The position numbers and the translations under genes were made by a program. From Maritimibacter sp. (GTDB taxonomy: Bacteria > Pseudomonadota > Alphaproteobacteria > Rhodobacterales > Rhodobacteraceae): DNA of 64,000 bases. The stretch is taken from assembly GCA_011389895.1 (NCBI GenBank), contig JAABTN010000005.1, positions 1-64,000 of the forward strand. The letters run 5' to 3'. The notes beneath the pieces are model-generated. The model did no database searches. It worked only from the letters and a program-made list of their open reading frames with translations, and was not told where the DNA came from. This document shows positions 8,472 through 20,264 of the stretch, piece by piece; positions within the stretch are counted from its first letter, which is position 1, and every line of letters begins with the position of its first letter.

Positions 8472-9959
8472 ATGACCGAGCGAAACGCGACGAAGCTATC
8501 GTCTTTGGGTCTGCGCGCGCGGGCCGGTCAAGATGTTGATATCACGGGAATTTCCGTTGACAGTCGCCTGGTTGAGCCGGGCCATCTTTTTGCCGCCCTG
8601 CCGGGGTCGCGGGTGCACGGGGCCGAGTTTATCCAATTCGCCCTGCGCATGGAGGCCGCCGCGATCCTTACCGACCGCGACGGTGCGCGGATCGCTGCCG
8701 ATGTGCTCGACGGGTCAGACGCCGCGCTGATCGTGGCGCAGGACCCGCGTGCCGCGCTTGCCTCGGCCTGCGCGCTCTGGTTCGGGGCACAGCCCGAGGC
8801 GATGGTCGCGGTGACCGGGACCAACGGCAAAACCTCGGTCGCGAGCTTCACGCGCCAGATCTGGACCGAGCTTGGCCATGTCGCCGCCAACTTGGGCACC
8901 ACCGGTGTCGAAGGCGCCTATACTGCGCCCTCGGTCCACACCACGCCCGAGCCGATCACGCTTCACCGCCTGCTGGCCGACATGGCCCACGCCGGTGTGA
9001 CCCATGCGGCGATGGAGGCATCATCGCACGGGTTGGAGCAACGGCGGCTGGACGGCGTGCATCTTGCCGCCGCCGGGTTCACCAATTTCTCGCAAGATCA
9101 CCTCGACTACCACGAGACCTTCGAAGCCTATTTCAACGCCAAGGCGCGGCTCTTCAACCGGGTGCTGGCCGATGACGGTGTGGCCGTGATCAACGTGGAC
9201 GACCCGCGCGGGCGCGAGTTGGAAGAAATCTGCCTGATGCGCGGGATCGAGGTCATCTCGATCGGGCGGAGCGACGATTGCACCTTGCAACTCAGCTCGC
9301 AACGCTTCCATTCGACCGGGCAACAATTGCGCTTTCTCTACAACGGACGCCCGAACACCGTCCAGATGGAGCTGATCGGGGGGTTTCAGGCCGAGAACGT
9401 GCTGGTTGCCGCCGGGCTGGTCATCGCGGCGGGGGCGGCACCCGACGAGGTGTTCGACGCCTTTGCCGGGCTGACCACAGTGCGTGGCCGGATGCAGCTT
9501 GCCGCGACCCGCACCGGGGGGGCGGCGGTGTTCGTCGATTATGCCCATACGCCCGATGCGCTGGCCACCGCGCTTGAGGCGCTGAGACCGCATGTGATGG
9601 GCAAGATTGTCGTCGTGTTCGGCGCGGGCGGAGATCGTGACACGACCAAGAGACCGCTTATGGGCAAGGCAGCGGCGGATTATGCCGACGTGGTGATCGT
9701 CACCGATGACAACCCGCGCAACGAAGACGCCGCCGCGATCCGCGCACAGGTGATCGAGGGTTGCCCGGACGCCAACGAATATGGTGACCGGGCCGAAGCT
9801 ATCCTGCGTGGCGTCGATCTGCTCGACCCCGGCGATGCGCTCTTGATCGCGGGCAAGGGCCATGAGAGCGGTCAGGTGATCGGCGATGACGTGTTGCCGT
9901 TCGACGATGCCGAACAGGCCTCGGTCGCGGTCGCAGCGCTTGAAGGACGGTTGGCATGA
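8472..9959 (+). CDS. murE: UDP-N-acetylmuramoyl-L-alanyl-D-glutamate--2,6-diaminopimelate ligase
   Basis: VTGTNGKTSVASF, DYAHTPDAL, DNPRNEDAAAI (DNPR, meso-DAP specificity). Confidence 0.95.
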   Translation: MTERNATKLSSLGLRARAGQDVDITGISVDSRLVEPGHLFAALPGSRVHGAEFIQFALRMEAAAILTDRDGARIAADVLDGSDAALIVAQDPRAALASACALWFGAQPEAMVAVTGTNGKTSVASFTRQIWTELGHVAANLGTTGVEGAYTAPSVHTTPEPITLHRLLADMAHAGVTHAAMEASSHGLEQRRLDGVHLAAAGFTNFSQDHLDYHETFEAYFNAKARLFNRVLADDGVAVINVDDPRGRELEEICLMRGIEVISIGRSDDCTLQLSSQRFHSTGQQLRFLYNGRPNTVQMELIGGFQAENVLVAAGLVIAAGAAPDEVFDAFAGLTTVRGRMQLAATRTGGAAVFVDYAHTPDALATALEALRPHVMGKIVVVFGAGGDRDTTKRPLMGKAAADYADVVIVTDDNPRNEDAAAIRAQVIEGCPDANEYGDRAEAILRGVDLLDPGDALLIAGKGHESGQVIGDDVLPFDDAEQASVAVAALEGRLA

Positions 9960-11380
9960 GCCTTTGGACCGCCGCCGAAGCTGCCGCCGCAACGGGTGGA
10001 CAAGCACGCGGCACCTGGTCGGTCGACGGCGTTTCCATCGACACGCGCACCATCGCGGGCGGTGATCTTTTCGTGGCGTTGAAGGCCGCGCGCGACGGGC
10101 ATGATTTCGTGGCCCAAGCGCTTGAGAAAGGCGCGGGGGCCGCGATTGTGTCGCGGGTGCCAGAGGGCGTGCCCGACACGGCGCCGCTTCTGGTCGTGGA
10201 CGATGTGTTGGCCGCGCTCGAACGGCTTGGGGCGGCGGGCCGCGCACGCTGTTCGGCCCGGGTCGTGGCGGTGACCGGGTCGGTCGGCAAGACCTCGACA
10301 AAGGAAATGCTGGCCACGGTTCTGGCCCGCCAAGGGCGCTGCCATGCCGCCGAGGCGAGCTTCAACAACCACTGGGGCGTGCCGCTGACATTGGCGCGCA
10401 TGCCGGTCGAGACCGATTTCGCGGTAATCGAGATCGGGATGAACCACCCCGGAGAAATTTCGCCGCTGGCGAAACTGGCCCGTCCGCATGTGGCGATGAT
10501 CACCACCGTGGCGGCGGTTCACCTTGAAGCCTTTGACGATGTTGAGGGTATCGCGCGCGAAAAGGCCGCGATCTTTGACGGGTTGGAGCCGGCGGGGGTT
10601 GCGCTTTACAACGGCGACATCGAAACCGCCCCGATCTTGCGTGCCGCGGCCGAGACGCGCGCGGGGCGGGTCGAAAGCTTTGGCGCAGGGTCCGATAACA
10701 CCCTTCGGCTCACCCATCTCAACCTCACGGACGAGGCCACGGTGCTTCAGGCACGCGTGCACGGGCAGGACCAATTGGTGCGGTTGTCATCGCCGGGGCG
10801 GCATTTCGCGACCAATGCGCTGGCGGTGCTGGGCGGGGTCTCGGCGCTGGGGGGCGACGTGACGCTCGCGGCCCGCGACCTGTGCCTGTGGCATCCGCCG
10901 ACCGGGCGCGGCACCCGGGAGCGGGTGATGCTGGACACGGTCGAAAACCTTGGCGTGACGCTGATCGACGACGCCTTCAACGCGAACCCCACCTCGATGG
11001 CCGCCGCGCTTGACGTGTTGGTCGCGACCCGGCCCACCGACGGGATCGGGCGGGTTTCGCATGGCCGCCGCGTCGCGGTGCTGGGCGATATGCTTGAACT
11101 GGGGTCCGAGGCGGCGCAGATGCACCGGGAACTTGCCGATCTCACCCCCATGGCCGAGGTCGACCTTGTGCATTGCGTCGGCCCGATGATGCGCGGGTTG
11201 TGGGAAGCGCTTCCGGCGGAAAAACAGGGCCGGTTCTCCGAGAACGCTGATGACTTGGCAGCCCAGGCCCATGACCTGATCGACGCGGGAGACGTGGTCT
11301 TGGTCAAGGGGTCGAAGGGATCACGCGTGTCACGCGTGGTTGACGCGGTGCGAAAACTGGGCCATCGGCAGAACGGCTAG
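9956..11380 (+). CDS. murF: UDP-N-acetylmuramoyl-tripeptide--D-alanyl-D-alanine ligase
   Basis: VTGSVGKTSTKEML, FNNHWGVPLTLARM, DDAFNANPTSM. Confidence 0.95.
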   Translation: MSLWTAAEAAAATGGQARGTWSVDGVSIDTRTIAGGDLFVALKAARDGHDFVAQALEKGAGAAIVSRVPEGVPDTAPLLVVDDVLAALERLGAAGRARCSARVVAVTGSVGKTSTKEMLATVLARQGRCHAAEASFNNHWGVPLTLARMPVETDFAVIEIGMNHPGEISPLAKLARPHVAMITTVAAVHLEAFDDVEGIAREKAAIFDGLEPAGVALYNGDIETAPILRAAAETRAGRVESFGAGSDNTLRLTHLNLTDEATVLQARVHGQDQLVRLSSPGRHFATNALAVLGGVSALGGDVTLAARDLCLWHPPTGRGTRERVMLDTVENLGVTLIDDAFNANPTSMAAALDVLVATRPTDGIGRVSHGRRVAVLGDMLELGSEAAQMHRELADLTPMAEVDLVHCVGPMMRGLWEALPAEKQGRFSENADDLAAQAHDLIDAGDVVLVKGSKGSRVSRVVDAVRKLGHRQNG

Positions 11381-11398
11381 ATACGGGAAACACGAGAC

Positions 11399-12487
11399 AT
11401 GCTCTATTGGTTGGCCGAGCTTTCGGATGGCGGGGACTTTTTCAATCTGTTCCGCTATATCACCTTTCGCGCGGGCGCGGCCTTTCTGACGGCGCTGATC
11501 TTTGGCTTCATCTTCGGCAAGCCCTTGATCAACCTGTTGCGAAAGCGGCAGCGCAATGGCCAGCCGATCCGCGAGGATGGCCCCGAAGGGCATCTTCAAT
11601 CCAAGGCAGGCACGCCGACCATGGGCGGGGCGCTGATCCTTGGCGCGGTCGTGGTGTCGACGCTGCTTTGGGCACGGCTGGACAACGGGTTCGTCTGGGT
11701 CGTGCTTGGCGTGACGCTGAGTTACGGGTTGATCGGGTTCGTGGACGATTACAGCAAGATTGCGAAAAACAACAATTATTCCGGGTTGTCGGGCAAGCTC
11801 CGCCTTGTGCTTGAAGGGCTTATCGCGCTGGCGGCGGCCTATGTGGTGATGCGTCTGCATCCCGAGGGATTGTCGGGCGAGTTGGCTTTCCCGGTTTTCA
11901 AGGATCTTCTGGTCAACCTTGGCTGGTTCTTCCTGCCCTTCGCGGCCTTCGTGATGGTTGGCGCGGCCAATTCGGTGAACCTTACCGATGGGTTGGACGG
12001 GCTTGCGATCATGCCGGTGATGATCGCCGCGACGACCTTGGGCGTCATCGCCTATGCGGTGGGCCGGGTCGATGTGACCGAGTATCTCGATGTGCACTAC
12101 GTGCCGGGCACCGGTGAGCTCTTGATCTTCGTCGCCGGGCTGATCGGCGGCGGTTTGGGGTTTCTATGGTATAACGCACCGCCCGCCGCGGTCTTCATGG
12201 GCGACACCGGGTCGCTGGCCTTGGGCGGCGCGCTCGGGTCTATCGCTGTGGCGATCAAGCACGAGATCGTGTTGGGCATCGTCGGCGGCCTTTTCGTGGT
12301 CGAGGCGCTGTCGGTGATCATCCAGGTGCTTTATTTCAAACGCACCGGCAAGCGGGTGTTTCTCATGGCCCCGATCCATCACCATTTCGAAAAACGCGGC
12401 TGGGCGGAACCGCAGATCGTGATCCGGTTCTGGATCATCTCGCTGGTTCTTGCGCTGATCGGTCTGGCGACGCTGAAACTACGCTAA
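11399..12487 (+). CDS. mraY: Phospho-N-acetylmuramoyl-pentapeptide-transferase
   Basis: [34 protein letters not shown]; multi-TM. Confidence 0.95.
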   Translation: MLYWLAELSDGGDFFNLFRYITFRAGAAFLTALIFGFIFGKPLINLLRKRQRNGQPIREDGPEGHLQSKAGTPTMGGALILGAVVVSTLLWARLDNGFVWVVLGVTLSYGLIGFVDDYSKIAKNNNYSGLSGKLRLVLEGLIALAAAYVVMRLHPEGLSGELAFPVFKDLLVNLGWFFLPFAAFVMVGAANSVNLTDGLDGLAIMPVMIAATTLGVIAYAVGRVDVTEYLDVHYVPGTGELLIFVAGLIGGGLGFLWYNAPPAAVFMGDTGSLALGGALGSIAVAIKHEIVLGIVGGLFVVEALSVIIQVLYFKRTGKRVFLMAPIHHHFEKRGWAEPQIVIRFWIISLVLALIGLATLKLR

Positions 12488-12512
12488 TGTCGTCGTTCAG
12501 AGGGCGACCGGG

Positions 12513-13673
12513 TCAAGCAGACGCGGCGAGGTGAAGCGGCACCGGAGCGGCGCGCGTTTTCTCGTTGCGCGCAACCGGATCGACCAGCGGTTTCACGTTC
12601 TTTCGATGCCTGCGCAAAAGCTCGCGCACCTGGGGTCCGTTCTCGATGATCGGGCGGGCAGGCGGCACCACGCCCATCGTGGCAACCTCGGCCCGCGCGC
12701 GGGCGTCCATCGACGCAATCGGGCCCGTTTCGGGCAATAGGCTTTCGGTCAAGGCACCCTCGGCAAAGACAATCTCGTGGGTGCCAAGATAGAAATGGCA
12801 ATAGGTCACGCGGTCCAGCCGCCCTTCGCGGATGATGCCGGGCATGCCAACGAGCCGCTTCGCAGGCAACAGGATCTCGGGCGTGTCGAACATACGCGCG
12901 ACCACTTTTGACGCGACCAGCACGCGGTGCTGTGGGGATACCACGAGGTCGCGTTCGGGCATTCCGGGCCCAAGGGCGCTGCGGTGGATGCGCACCGGCG
13001 CGCTTTTGCGCACCCGTTTTTCTGTGTCCAGCGGCAAGGTTTCGCTCCGGATCCACCGGATCGGGCGCATCCCGTGGTCCAGCGTGCGCACCAGATCACC
13101 GATCTTCAGCTCTTCGACCGGGCGCGCGCCACCAGCGGTGTCGATCAAGGTTCCGGCGGCGAAACAGATGGTGACGGTATTGTTCTGCTCAAGGTCGATC
13201 TTGACGTCATTGCCCGAGGGATCGTAGTCGAGATTGCGAGTCTGAACGGCGGTGATGTCGGGCAAATCCCCGACGGAATCGTCCACCGCCATGAACCAGC
13301 GCACCGACCCGGGGCCGTTTGGCGTGGCCTGGATAAAGGCAACGTCGCTCCGGTAACCATTGCCAAATAGATCAACGGATGACGCGCCATCGTCGTAGGT
13401 CACCGTGACCGGGTTGAAGCTGTTCGTCGGTGTGACAAGCTCGATCGAGTATTCCATGCCGTCGATGAACAGCCGCCCGTTGTCGGAATCGGCGGTATCA
13501 TTCAGCTCTTCGATGGTGGTTGACGAGTTGTCGCTATCGTCGTCGGTATAGGTTGCGTTGTCGACCAGGCCGATGATGTCACCGCCGCCGCCGGGCGATG
13601 TCGTGTAGGTCGTGAATGCGTTCAGACCCTGCAATTCCACGAGATCGTAGAGCGGCGTATTGTTCGCGCCCAT
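12513..13673 (-). CDS. Hint-domain protein (Hedgehog/intein-like, Hint_2 type)
   Basis: CFAAGTLIDTAGGARPVEELKIGDLVRTLDHGMRPIRWI and VSPQHRVLV motifs after a D/N/T-rich N-terminal region; ATG at 13673 preceded by GGAG. Confidence 0.85.
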   Translation of the reverse strand: MGANNTPLYDLVELQGLNAFTTYTTSPGGGGDIIGLVDNATYTDDDSDNSSTTIEELNDTADSDNGRLFIDGMEYSIELVTPTNSFNPVTVTYDDGASSVDLFGNGYRSDVAFIQATPNGPGSVRWFMAVDDSVGDLPDITAVQTRNLDYDPSGNDVKIDLEQNNTVTICFAAGTLIDTAGGARPVEELKIGDLVRTLDHGMRPIRWIRSETLPLDTEKRVRKSAPVRIHRSALGPGMPERDLVVSPQHRVLVASKVVARMFDTPEILLPAKRLVGMPGIIREGRLDRVTYCHFYLGTHEIVFAEGALTESLLPETGPIASMDARARAEVATMGVVPPARPIIENGPQVRELLRRHRKNVKPLVDPVARNEKTRAAPVPLHLAASA

Positions 13674-13912
13674 GTAAGACTCCGAATGATCTTTTTCGTT
13701 CACGTTACAAGGTGACCGTTTAAAATGTCCAAACGGGGACCGGATTGGGAAATCCTTGTGGCGGAAATGGAAACGCAAACGCGATTTTCGGTCTGCTGGA
13801 GCAGATTGGGAAACCACTGAAAGGCCATTTGACCCCGTGTCAGAGGTGCCATGCCTCTGGTCAATTCCGCCCCCCCGCGCTACCAAACCCCGGAACGACA
13901 AGGAGCATGTCC

Positions 13913-15325
13913 ATGATCCCGGTGCGAGGGTTTGAAGGCGCGAAGGTCGCGGTTCTCGGGCTTGGCCGATCCGGGCTCGCCGCCGCGCGGGCGTTGGAGG
14001 CGGGCGGGGCCGATGTTCTGTGCTGGGACGACGGGGCCGAGGCGCGGGCGCGCGCCGAGGCCGCGGGATGCAAGCTCCATGACCTGACCCGGCGCGAGGC
14101 GTTCGTGGGTGTCGCGGCGCTCTTCACCAGCCCCGGCATCCCCCATCTTTACCCCGAGATGAACCCGCATATCGCGCGCGCCTATGACGAAGGGGTGCCG
14201 GTCGACAACGACATCGGGTTGTTTTTCCAAAGCTTCGGGGCAGGCGATTGGGTCGAATTTGACCAACCGCCCCGGGTTGTCGCGGTCACCGGGTCGAACG
14301 GGAAATCCACCACCTCCGCCTTGATCCATCATGTTCTCACCGAGGCCGGGAAACCGGCGCAATTGGCGGGCAACATCGGGCGCGGGGTTCTGGACATCGA
14401 CCCGCCGCGCGAGGGCGAGATTGTGGTGCTGGAGCTGTCGAGTTACCAGACCGAACTGGCGCGGGCGTTGACCCCGGATGTGGCGGTGTTTACCAACCTG
14501 TCACCCGATCACCTTGAGCGTCACGGGGGTCTGGGCGGCTATTTCGCGGCCAAGAGGCGGCTTTTTGCCGAGGGCGGGCCCGACAGGGCCGTGATCGGCG
14601 TGGATGAGCCCGAGGGGCGGTTTCTGGCCGGTCAGATGGCCGAGGGGCGCGGCGATGACCGCCTGATTCGTATCTCGGTCGATCGGAAACTCGCCGGGCC
14701 GGGATGGTATGTGCATGCGCGCAAGGGCTTCTTGTCCGAGTTTCGCAAGGGGCGGCAGGTCGGCACAATCGACCTGCGCGACATCCGGGGCCTGCCCGGC
14801 ACCCACAACCACCAGAACGCCTGCGCCGCCTATGCCGTCTGTCGCACGCTCGGCCTGTCGCCAAAGGTGATCGAGGCGGGGTTTCACAGCTATCCCGGCT
14901 TGCCGCACCGAAGTCAGGTGGTGGCCGAGGCGAAGGGGGTCACCTACGTCAACGATTCCAAGGCGACCAATGTGGACGCGGCGCTGAAGGCGCTTTTGGC
15001 GTTCAAACGCGTCCGCTGGATCGTCGGGGGGTTGCAGAAGGAAGGCGGTCTGGGCGATCTGGCCGAGGGGCTGAACCATGTCGCCAAGGCCTATGTCATC
15101 GGGCGCGAGGCCGAGGGCTTCGCGCGTGCCTTGGGCGATGTCACGTCCGAGGTCTGCACGGACATGAAAACGGCGGTCGCGCGCGCGATGGCCGAGGCCG
15201 AACCCGGCGATACCGTGCTGCTTGCCCCGGCTGCGGCCTCCTTCGACCAATATGACAATTTCGAACATCGCGGCGATGATTTCATCGTGCATGTGCAGTC
15301 TGAATTGTCGAAAGCGAACAATTGA
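13913..15325 (+). CDS. murD: UDP-N-acetylmuramoylalanine--D-glutamate ligase
   Basis: [50 protein letters not shown] 8 nt before ATG 13913. Confidence 0.93.
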   Translation: MIPVRGFEGAKVAVLGLGRSGLAAARALEAGGADVLCWDDGAEARARAEAAGCKLHDLTRREAFVGVAALFTSPGIPHLYPEMNPHIARAYDEGVPVDNDIGLFFQSFGAGDWVEFDQPPRVVAVTGSNGKSTTSALIHHVLTEAGKPAQLAGNIGRGVLDIDPPREGEIVVLELSSYQTELARALTPDVAVFTNLSPDHLERHGGLGGYFAAKRRLFAEGGPDRAVIGVDEPEGRFLAGQMAEGRGDDRLIRISVDRKLAGPGWYVHARKGFLSEFRKGRQVGTIDLRDIRGLPGTHNHQNACAAYAVCRTLGLSPKVIEAGFHSYPGLPHRSQVVAEAKGVTYVNDSKATNVDAALKALLAFKRVRWIVGGLQKEGGLGDLAEGLNHVAKAYVIGREAEGFARALGDVTSEVCTDMKTAVARAMAEAEPGDTVLLAPAAASFDQYDNFEHRGDDFIVHVQSELSKANN

Positions 15326-16269
15326 GCGATGAAGACCACACAGGCAGTCACCGCGTCGGGCTCGCCATCAGTCTAAAGATCGGGGCGGTGCTGGCCTTTA
15401 CCGTCATGGGCGCGCTGATCAAGGCGACCGGGAGCCGGGTGCCGACCGGCGAAGTGGTGTTCTTCCGCTCGCTCTTCGCGGTGCCGGTGCTGATCGGCTA
15501 CCTCGCCTGGGTCGGTCAGTTGCGCGAAGGCGTGCGCACCGAACGCCCCTTCGGACACCTCTGGCGCGGGGTGATCGGGACCACGGCGATGGGCCTTTTG
15601 TTCACCGCGCTCACGATTTTGCCTTTGCCCGAGGTCACCGCGCTGCAATACGCGACGCCCCTGCTCTTGACGGTGTTCGCCGCCGTCCTGCTGGGCGAAC
15701 GCATCCGGTTGTTTCGCATGTCGGCGGTCCTCTTGGGGCTCGTTGGCGTGATCGTCGTGCTTTATCCAAGGCTCACCACCTTTGGCGACGACATCGGCCG
15801 GGTGCAGGCCATCGGCGCGCTGGTGATGCTGGCGTCTGCGGCGGCCGCCGCGCTGGCCCAAGTGCAGGTGCGGCGGCTTGTGGCATGGGAACGTCCCGCG
15901 ACGGTCGCGCTTTATTTCTCGCTCTCCTCCACCGTCCTCAGCCTTTTGACCCTGCCGTTCGGCTGGGTCTTGCCGGGGGTGGGGGACGGTGCGCTTTTGA
16001 TCCTGTGCGGGCTGGTCGGCGGGGCCGGGCAGGGTATGCTCTCGACCGCCTACCGCTATGCCCCCGCAGGCGTGGTCGCACCCTTCGACTATGTCTCGAT
16101 TTTCTTCGCAACGGCCATCGGGATGTGGTTTTTCAACGAGGTTCCGACCCACACGACGCTCGCCGGCGCCGGGATCGTGATCGCGGCGGGCATCCTGATC
16201 ATCTGGCGGGAGCGGCAATTGGGCATGAACCGCAGCCGTTCCAAACGGGCCAGACACCCCCCGACGTGA
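15322..16269 (+). CDS. DMT (EamA) family transporter
   Basis: 10-TM EamA-like protein with two repeats; TTG start overlaps murD stop. Confidence 0.85.
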   Translation: MSDEDHTGSHRVGLAISLKIGAVLAFTVMGALIKATGSRVPTGEVVFFRSLFAVPVLIGYLAWVGQLREGVRTERPFGHLWRGVIGTTAMGLLFTALTILPLPEVTALQYATPLLLTVFAAVLLGERIRLFRMSAVLLGLVGVIVVLYPRLTTFGDDIGRVQAIGALVMLASAAAAALAQVQVRRLVAWERPATVALYFSLSSTVLSLLTLPFGWVLPGVGDGALLILCGLVGGAGQGMLSTAYRYAPAGVVAPFDYVSIFFATAIGMWFFNEVPTHTTLAGAGIVIAAGILIIWRERQLGMNRSRSKRARHPPT

Positions 16270-16375
16270 GCCGGGGGGGCAGGGTGCGAAGGCGCTTTAT
16301 TCGCGCCGGGTTTGCGGTTATGCTTTCCACAGACCCGGAAAACCGGGCGGAATGAGGCAGTTTCAGGCGGTTTAA

Positions 16376-17545
16376 ATGACCGAAATGGTTTATGGCGCGG
16401 TGCCGCAGCCGGGTAAGGATCCGATTCTTCCCCGCTGGTGGCGCACGATCGACAAATGGTCGGTGTCGAGCATCATGTTGCTCTTTGCCGTGGGCATCCT
16501 TCTGGGCCTCGCGGCCAGCCCGCCGCTTGCCGAGCGAAACGGGTTGCATCCGTTCTACTACGTCGAACGCCAGGTGGTCTTTGGCCTGATGGCCTTTGGC
16601 GTGATGTTCGTGATGACCATGATGTCCCCCAAATTGGTACGCCGTCTCAGTGTTTTGGGCTTTCTCGCGGCCTTCGCGGCGATCGCGCTGTTGCCGTGGT
16701 TCGGGACCGACTTCGGCAAGGGCGCGGTACGCTGGTATTCCTTCGGATTCGCAAGCTTCCAGCCGTCCGAGTTTCTCAAGCCGTTCTACGTGGTGGTGGC
16801 CGCCTGGCTCATGGCGGCAAGCTATGACATCCAAGGCCCGCCGGGCAAGACCATGTCGCTGGGCCTCACGCTGGTCATTGTCGGGTATCTCGCCATGCAG
16901 CCCGACTTTGGCCAAGCGGTTCTGGTCCTGTTCGGCTGGGGCGTGATGTTCTTTCTCGCGGGCGCGCATTACGTCTTCATCGTCGGGGTCGCGGCGCTGG
17001 TCGTCGGGGCGGGCTTCATCGCCTACAACAATTCCGAGCACTTCGCGCGCCGGATCGACGGGTTCCTCAACCCCGAGCTCGATCCGACCACGCAGCTTGG
17101 CTATGCCACCAACGCGATCCGCGAGGGCGGGTATTTCGGCGTCGGCGTCGGCGAGGGACAGGTGAAATGGTCGCTGCCCGATGCCCATACCGATTTCATC
17201 ATCGCCGTGGCGGCCGAGGAATATGGCCTCGTGCTGGTCCTTTTGATCTTGGCACTTTATGCCACCATCGTGGTGCGGTCCTTCCTGCGTCTCGTACATG
17301 AGCGCGACACCTTCATTCGCCTTGCGGGCACCGGGCTTGCCGCCATGTTCGGCGTTCAGGCGCTCATCAACATCGGTGTTGCCGTGCGGCTCTTGCCAGC
17401 CAAGGGTATGACGCTACCTTTCGTAAGCTACGGCGGCTCGTCCTTGATCGCCATGGGCCTGTCGCTGGGCATGTTGATCGCTTTCACCCGCACCCGGCCC
17501 CAAGGCAAGTTCGCGGATTATCTGACCCAACGGGGATATCGATGA
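16376..17545 (+). CDS. ftsW: Lipid II polymerase / cell division protein FtsW
   Basis: SEDS family: [34 protein letters not shown]. Confidence 0.95.
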   Translation: MTEMVYGAVPQPGKDPILPRWWRTIDKWSVSSIMLLFAVGILLGLAASPPLAERNGLHPFYYVERQVVFGLMAFGVMFVMTMMSPKLVRRLSVLGFLAAFAAIALLPWFGTDFGKGAVRWYSFGFASFQPSEFLKPFYVVVAAWLMAASYDIQGPPGKTMSLGLTLVIVGYLAMQPDFGQAVLVLFGWGVMFFLAGAHYVFIVGVAALVVGAGFIAYNNSEHFARRIDGFLNPELDPTTQLGYATNAIREGGYFGVGVGEGQVKWSLPDAHTDFIIAVAAEEYGLVLVLLILALYATIVVRSFLRLVHERDTFIRLAGTGLAAMFGVQALINIGVAVRLLPAKGMTLPFVSYGGSSLIAMGLSLGMLIAFTRTRPQGKFADYLTQRGYR

Positions 17546-18642
17546 CTGACAAGGCACCGCTGGTGGTGATCGCGGCCGGGGGAACGGGCGGGCACATGTT
17601 CCCGGCGCAGGCCCTGTCCGAAGTGCTGCTCGCGCGCGGTTGGCGGGTGAAACTCTCGACCGATGCGCGCGGCGCGCGCTATGCCGGGGGCTTTCCCGAC
17701 GCGGTCGAGATCGAAGAGGTGGCGAGCGCCACCTTTGCCCGGGGCGGGCTATTGGCCAAGCTCGCGGTGCCGCTGCGCGTCGCCGGCGGCGCCATCGGCG
17801 CGATTGCGCGGATGATCATCGACCGGCCCCGCGCGGTCGTGGGGTTTGGCGGCTATCCGTCGATCCCGGCGCTGATCGGCGCGGTGACCCTGCGGGTGCC
17901 GCGCATGATCCATGAGCAAAACGGGGTGCTGGGTCGGGTCAACCGACTTTTTGCCAAGCGGGTCGACCGGCTCGCCTGTGGCACATGGCCGACCCGACCG
18001 ATCCCCGACGGGGTTGCGGCGGTGCACGTGGGCAATCCGGTGCGCGCCGCCGTGTTGGAGCGGGCCGGGGCGGGATACATCGCGCCGGGGGAATACCCGA
18101 TGGACCTTCTGGTCATCGGCGGCTCGCAAGGCGCGCGTGCGCTGTCCGAAACGGTTCCCGAGGCCCTTGCGCTTTTGCCCGACACGCTCAAAACCCACCT
18201 GACCGTCAGCCATCAGGCGCGCGACGAAGACAGCGCGCGGGTCGCCGCTTTTTATGCCGACAATGGCCTGCGCGCCGATGTGCAGCCGTTCTTTGAGGAT
18301 GTGCCGCGCCGGATCGCCGAGAGCCAGTTGGTGATCAGCCGGGCGGGTGCCTCTTCGGTGGCCGACATTTCGGTCATCGGGCGCCCCGCGATCCTGATCC
18401 CCTACCCGCATGCCACGGCGGACCACCAGACCGCGAACGCCCGCGGGCTGGTCGAAGCCGGGGCCGCGATCCTGTTGCCCGAGAGCCAGCTTTCTCCGCA
18501 GGTTCTTGCCGATCAGATCCTCGCGGTCATGGACAATCCGGACGGGGCGTTGCAGATGGCGATCGCCTGCCTGAACGCGGGCAAGCCCGACGCGGCAGTG
18601 ACGCTCGCCGATATGGTCGAGACCCTGGGCCAGCCGGGCTGA
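17542..18642 (+). CDS. murG: UDP-N-acetylglucosamine--MurNAc-pentapeptide pyrophosphoryl-undecaprenol GlcNAc transferase
   Basis: [51 protein letters not shown]. Confidence 0.95.
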   Translation: MTDKAPLVVIAAGGTGGHMFPAQALSEVLLARGWRVKLSTDARGARYAGGFPDAVEIEEVASATFARGGLLAKLAVPLRVAGGAIGAIARMIIDRPRAVVGFGGYPSIPALIGAVTLRVPRMIHEQNGVLGRVNRLFAKRVDRLACGTWPTRPIPDGVAAVHVGNPVRAAVLERAGAGYIAPGEYPMDLLVIGGSQGARALSETVPEALALLPDTLKTHLTVSHQARDEDSARVAAFYADNGLRADVQPFFEDVPRRIAESQLVISRAGASSVADISVIGRPAILIPYPHATADHQTANARGLVEAGAAILLPESQLSPQVLADQILAVMDNPDGALQMAIACLNAGKPDAAVTLADMVETLGQPG

Positions 18643-18694
18643 GACACCGGGGTGACATAACGGGGCGACGGAACGATAGACTGAAGGACAGCGC

Positions 18695-20089
18695 ATGAAT
18701 GCAGCCGCCACGAAACTCCCCACCGAAATGGGGGCGGTCCACTTTGTCGGGATCGGCGGGATCGGGATGTCGGGGATTGCCGAGGTTCTGATCAACCATG
18801 GCTACCGGGTGCAGGGATCGGACCTCAAATCCAGCGCGATCACCGAACGGCTGGCCACTTTGGGCGCCGAGATCTTCATCGGCCAGCGGGCCGAGAACCT
18901 GGACAACGCGGAAGTGCTGGTGATTTCATCGGCGATCAAACCGGGCAACGCCGAGCTTGATGCCGCCCGCATGCGCGGCCTGCCCGTGGTGCGCCGGGCC
19001 GAGATGCTGGCCGAGCTGATGCGTCTCAAATCCAACATCGCGGTGGCGGGCACGCATGGCAAGACAACGACCACGACGCTGGTCGCCGAGCTTCTGGTCT
19101 CCGGCGGTATCGACCCGACCGTGATCAACGGCGGGATCATCCATGCCTATGGCTCGAACGCCCGGATGGGGCAGGGCGAATGGATGGTGGTCGAGGCCGA
19201 TGAAAGCGACGGCACCTTCAACCGCCTGCCCGCGACCATCGCCATCGTGACCAACATCGACCCCGAACATATGGATCACTGGGGCACCGAAGAGGCGCTG
19301 CATCAGGGGTTTTACGATTTCGTCTCGAACATCCCCTTCTACGGCCTCGCGGTATGCTGCACCGATGACCCGGACGTGCAGACGCTGGTCGGCAAGATCT
19401 CGGATCGTCGCGTGGTGACTTTCGGCTTTAACGCGCAGGCCGATGTGCGGGCGATCAACCTGACCTACAAGGCGGGCATCGCGCATTTCGATATCGTGCT
19501 GCCGGACCTGAAGATCGAAGGCTGCACGCTTCCCATGCCGGGCGATCACAACGTCTCGAACGCGCTCGCCGCCGTGGCCGTGGCCCGCCATCTTGGCATG
19601 AAAGGGGATGAGATCCGCACCGCGCTGGCCGCCTTCGGGGGCGTCAATCGCCGCTTCACCCGCGTGGGCGCGTGGAACGGGGTGCCGATCATCGACGACT
19701 ACGGGCACCACCCGGTCGAGATTGCCGCCGTGTTGAAAGCCGCGCGCCAGGCCGTCGAGGGCCGCGTGATCGCGGTGCATCAACCGCACCGCTACACCCG
19801 GCTTCATACCCTGTTCGAAGATTTCTGCACCTGTTTCAACGAGGCCGACGTGGTCGGCATCGCGGAGGTTTACGCGGCGGGCGAAGACCCCATCGAAGGC
19901 GCGACGCAAGCCGACCTGGTGGCGGGGCTGACAGCGCACGGGCATCGTCATGCGAGTGCGGTCGGGTCCGAGGAGGATCTGGTGGCGTTGGTGCGTGAAA
20001 CCGCGCAGCCGGGCGACATCGTGGTCTGTCTCGGGGCCGGCACCATCAGCACCTGGGCCCGGGGTCTCGCCGCGAAGCTGGCGGGCTGA
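18695..20089 (+). CDS. murC: UDP-N-acetylmuramate--L-alanine ligase
   Basis: [45 protein letters not shown]. Confidence 0.95.
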   Translation: MNAAATKLPTEMGAVHFVGIGGIGMSGIAEVLINHGYRVQGSDLKSSAITERLATLGAEIFIGQRAENLDNAEVLVISSAIKPGNAELDAARMRGLPVVRRAEMLAELMRLKSNIAVAGTHGKTTTTTLVAELLVSGGIDPTVINGGIIHAYGSNARMGQGEWMVVEADESDGTFNRLPATIAIVTNIDPEHMDHWGTEEALHQGFYDFVSNIPFYGLAVCCTDDPDVQTLVGKISDRRVVTFGFNAQADVRAINLTYKAGIAHFDIVLPDLKIEGCTLPMPGDHNVSNALAAVAVARHLGMKGDEIRTALAAFGGVNRRFTRVGAWNGVPIIDDYGHHPVEIAAVLKAARQAVEGRVIAVHQPHRYTRLHTLFEDFCTCFNEADVVGIAEVYAAGEDPIEGATQADLVAGLTAHGHRHASAVGSEEDLVALVRETAQPGDIVVCLGAGTISTWARGLAAKLAG

Positions 20090-20264
20090 AGCCCACCCTC
20101 ACATCCCTTTGCCCAGATGGACAAATACACCAACCGGACCCGCTCGTTGTGTTCCGCCCCCAACTTAACCCCGCGCGCGCCCCTCCGACCACTACCGGCA
20201 AACCCGCCCTTGACCCCATCCCGCCAATCCCCGACCATCCGGCCACGCTCAGGGAGGAGCCGCC

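Noticed and set aside
12513-13673. True intein inserted in a dcw gene
   Set aside because: The Hint domain lies in a separate antisense ORF, and mraY and murD are both intact
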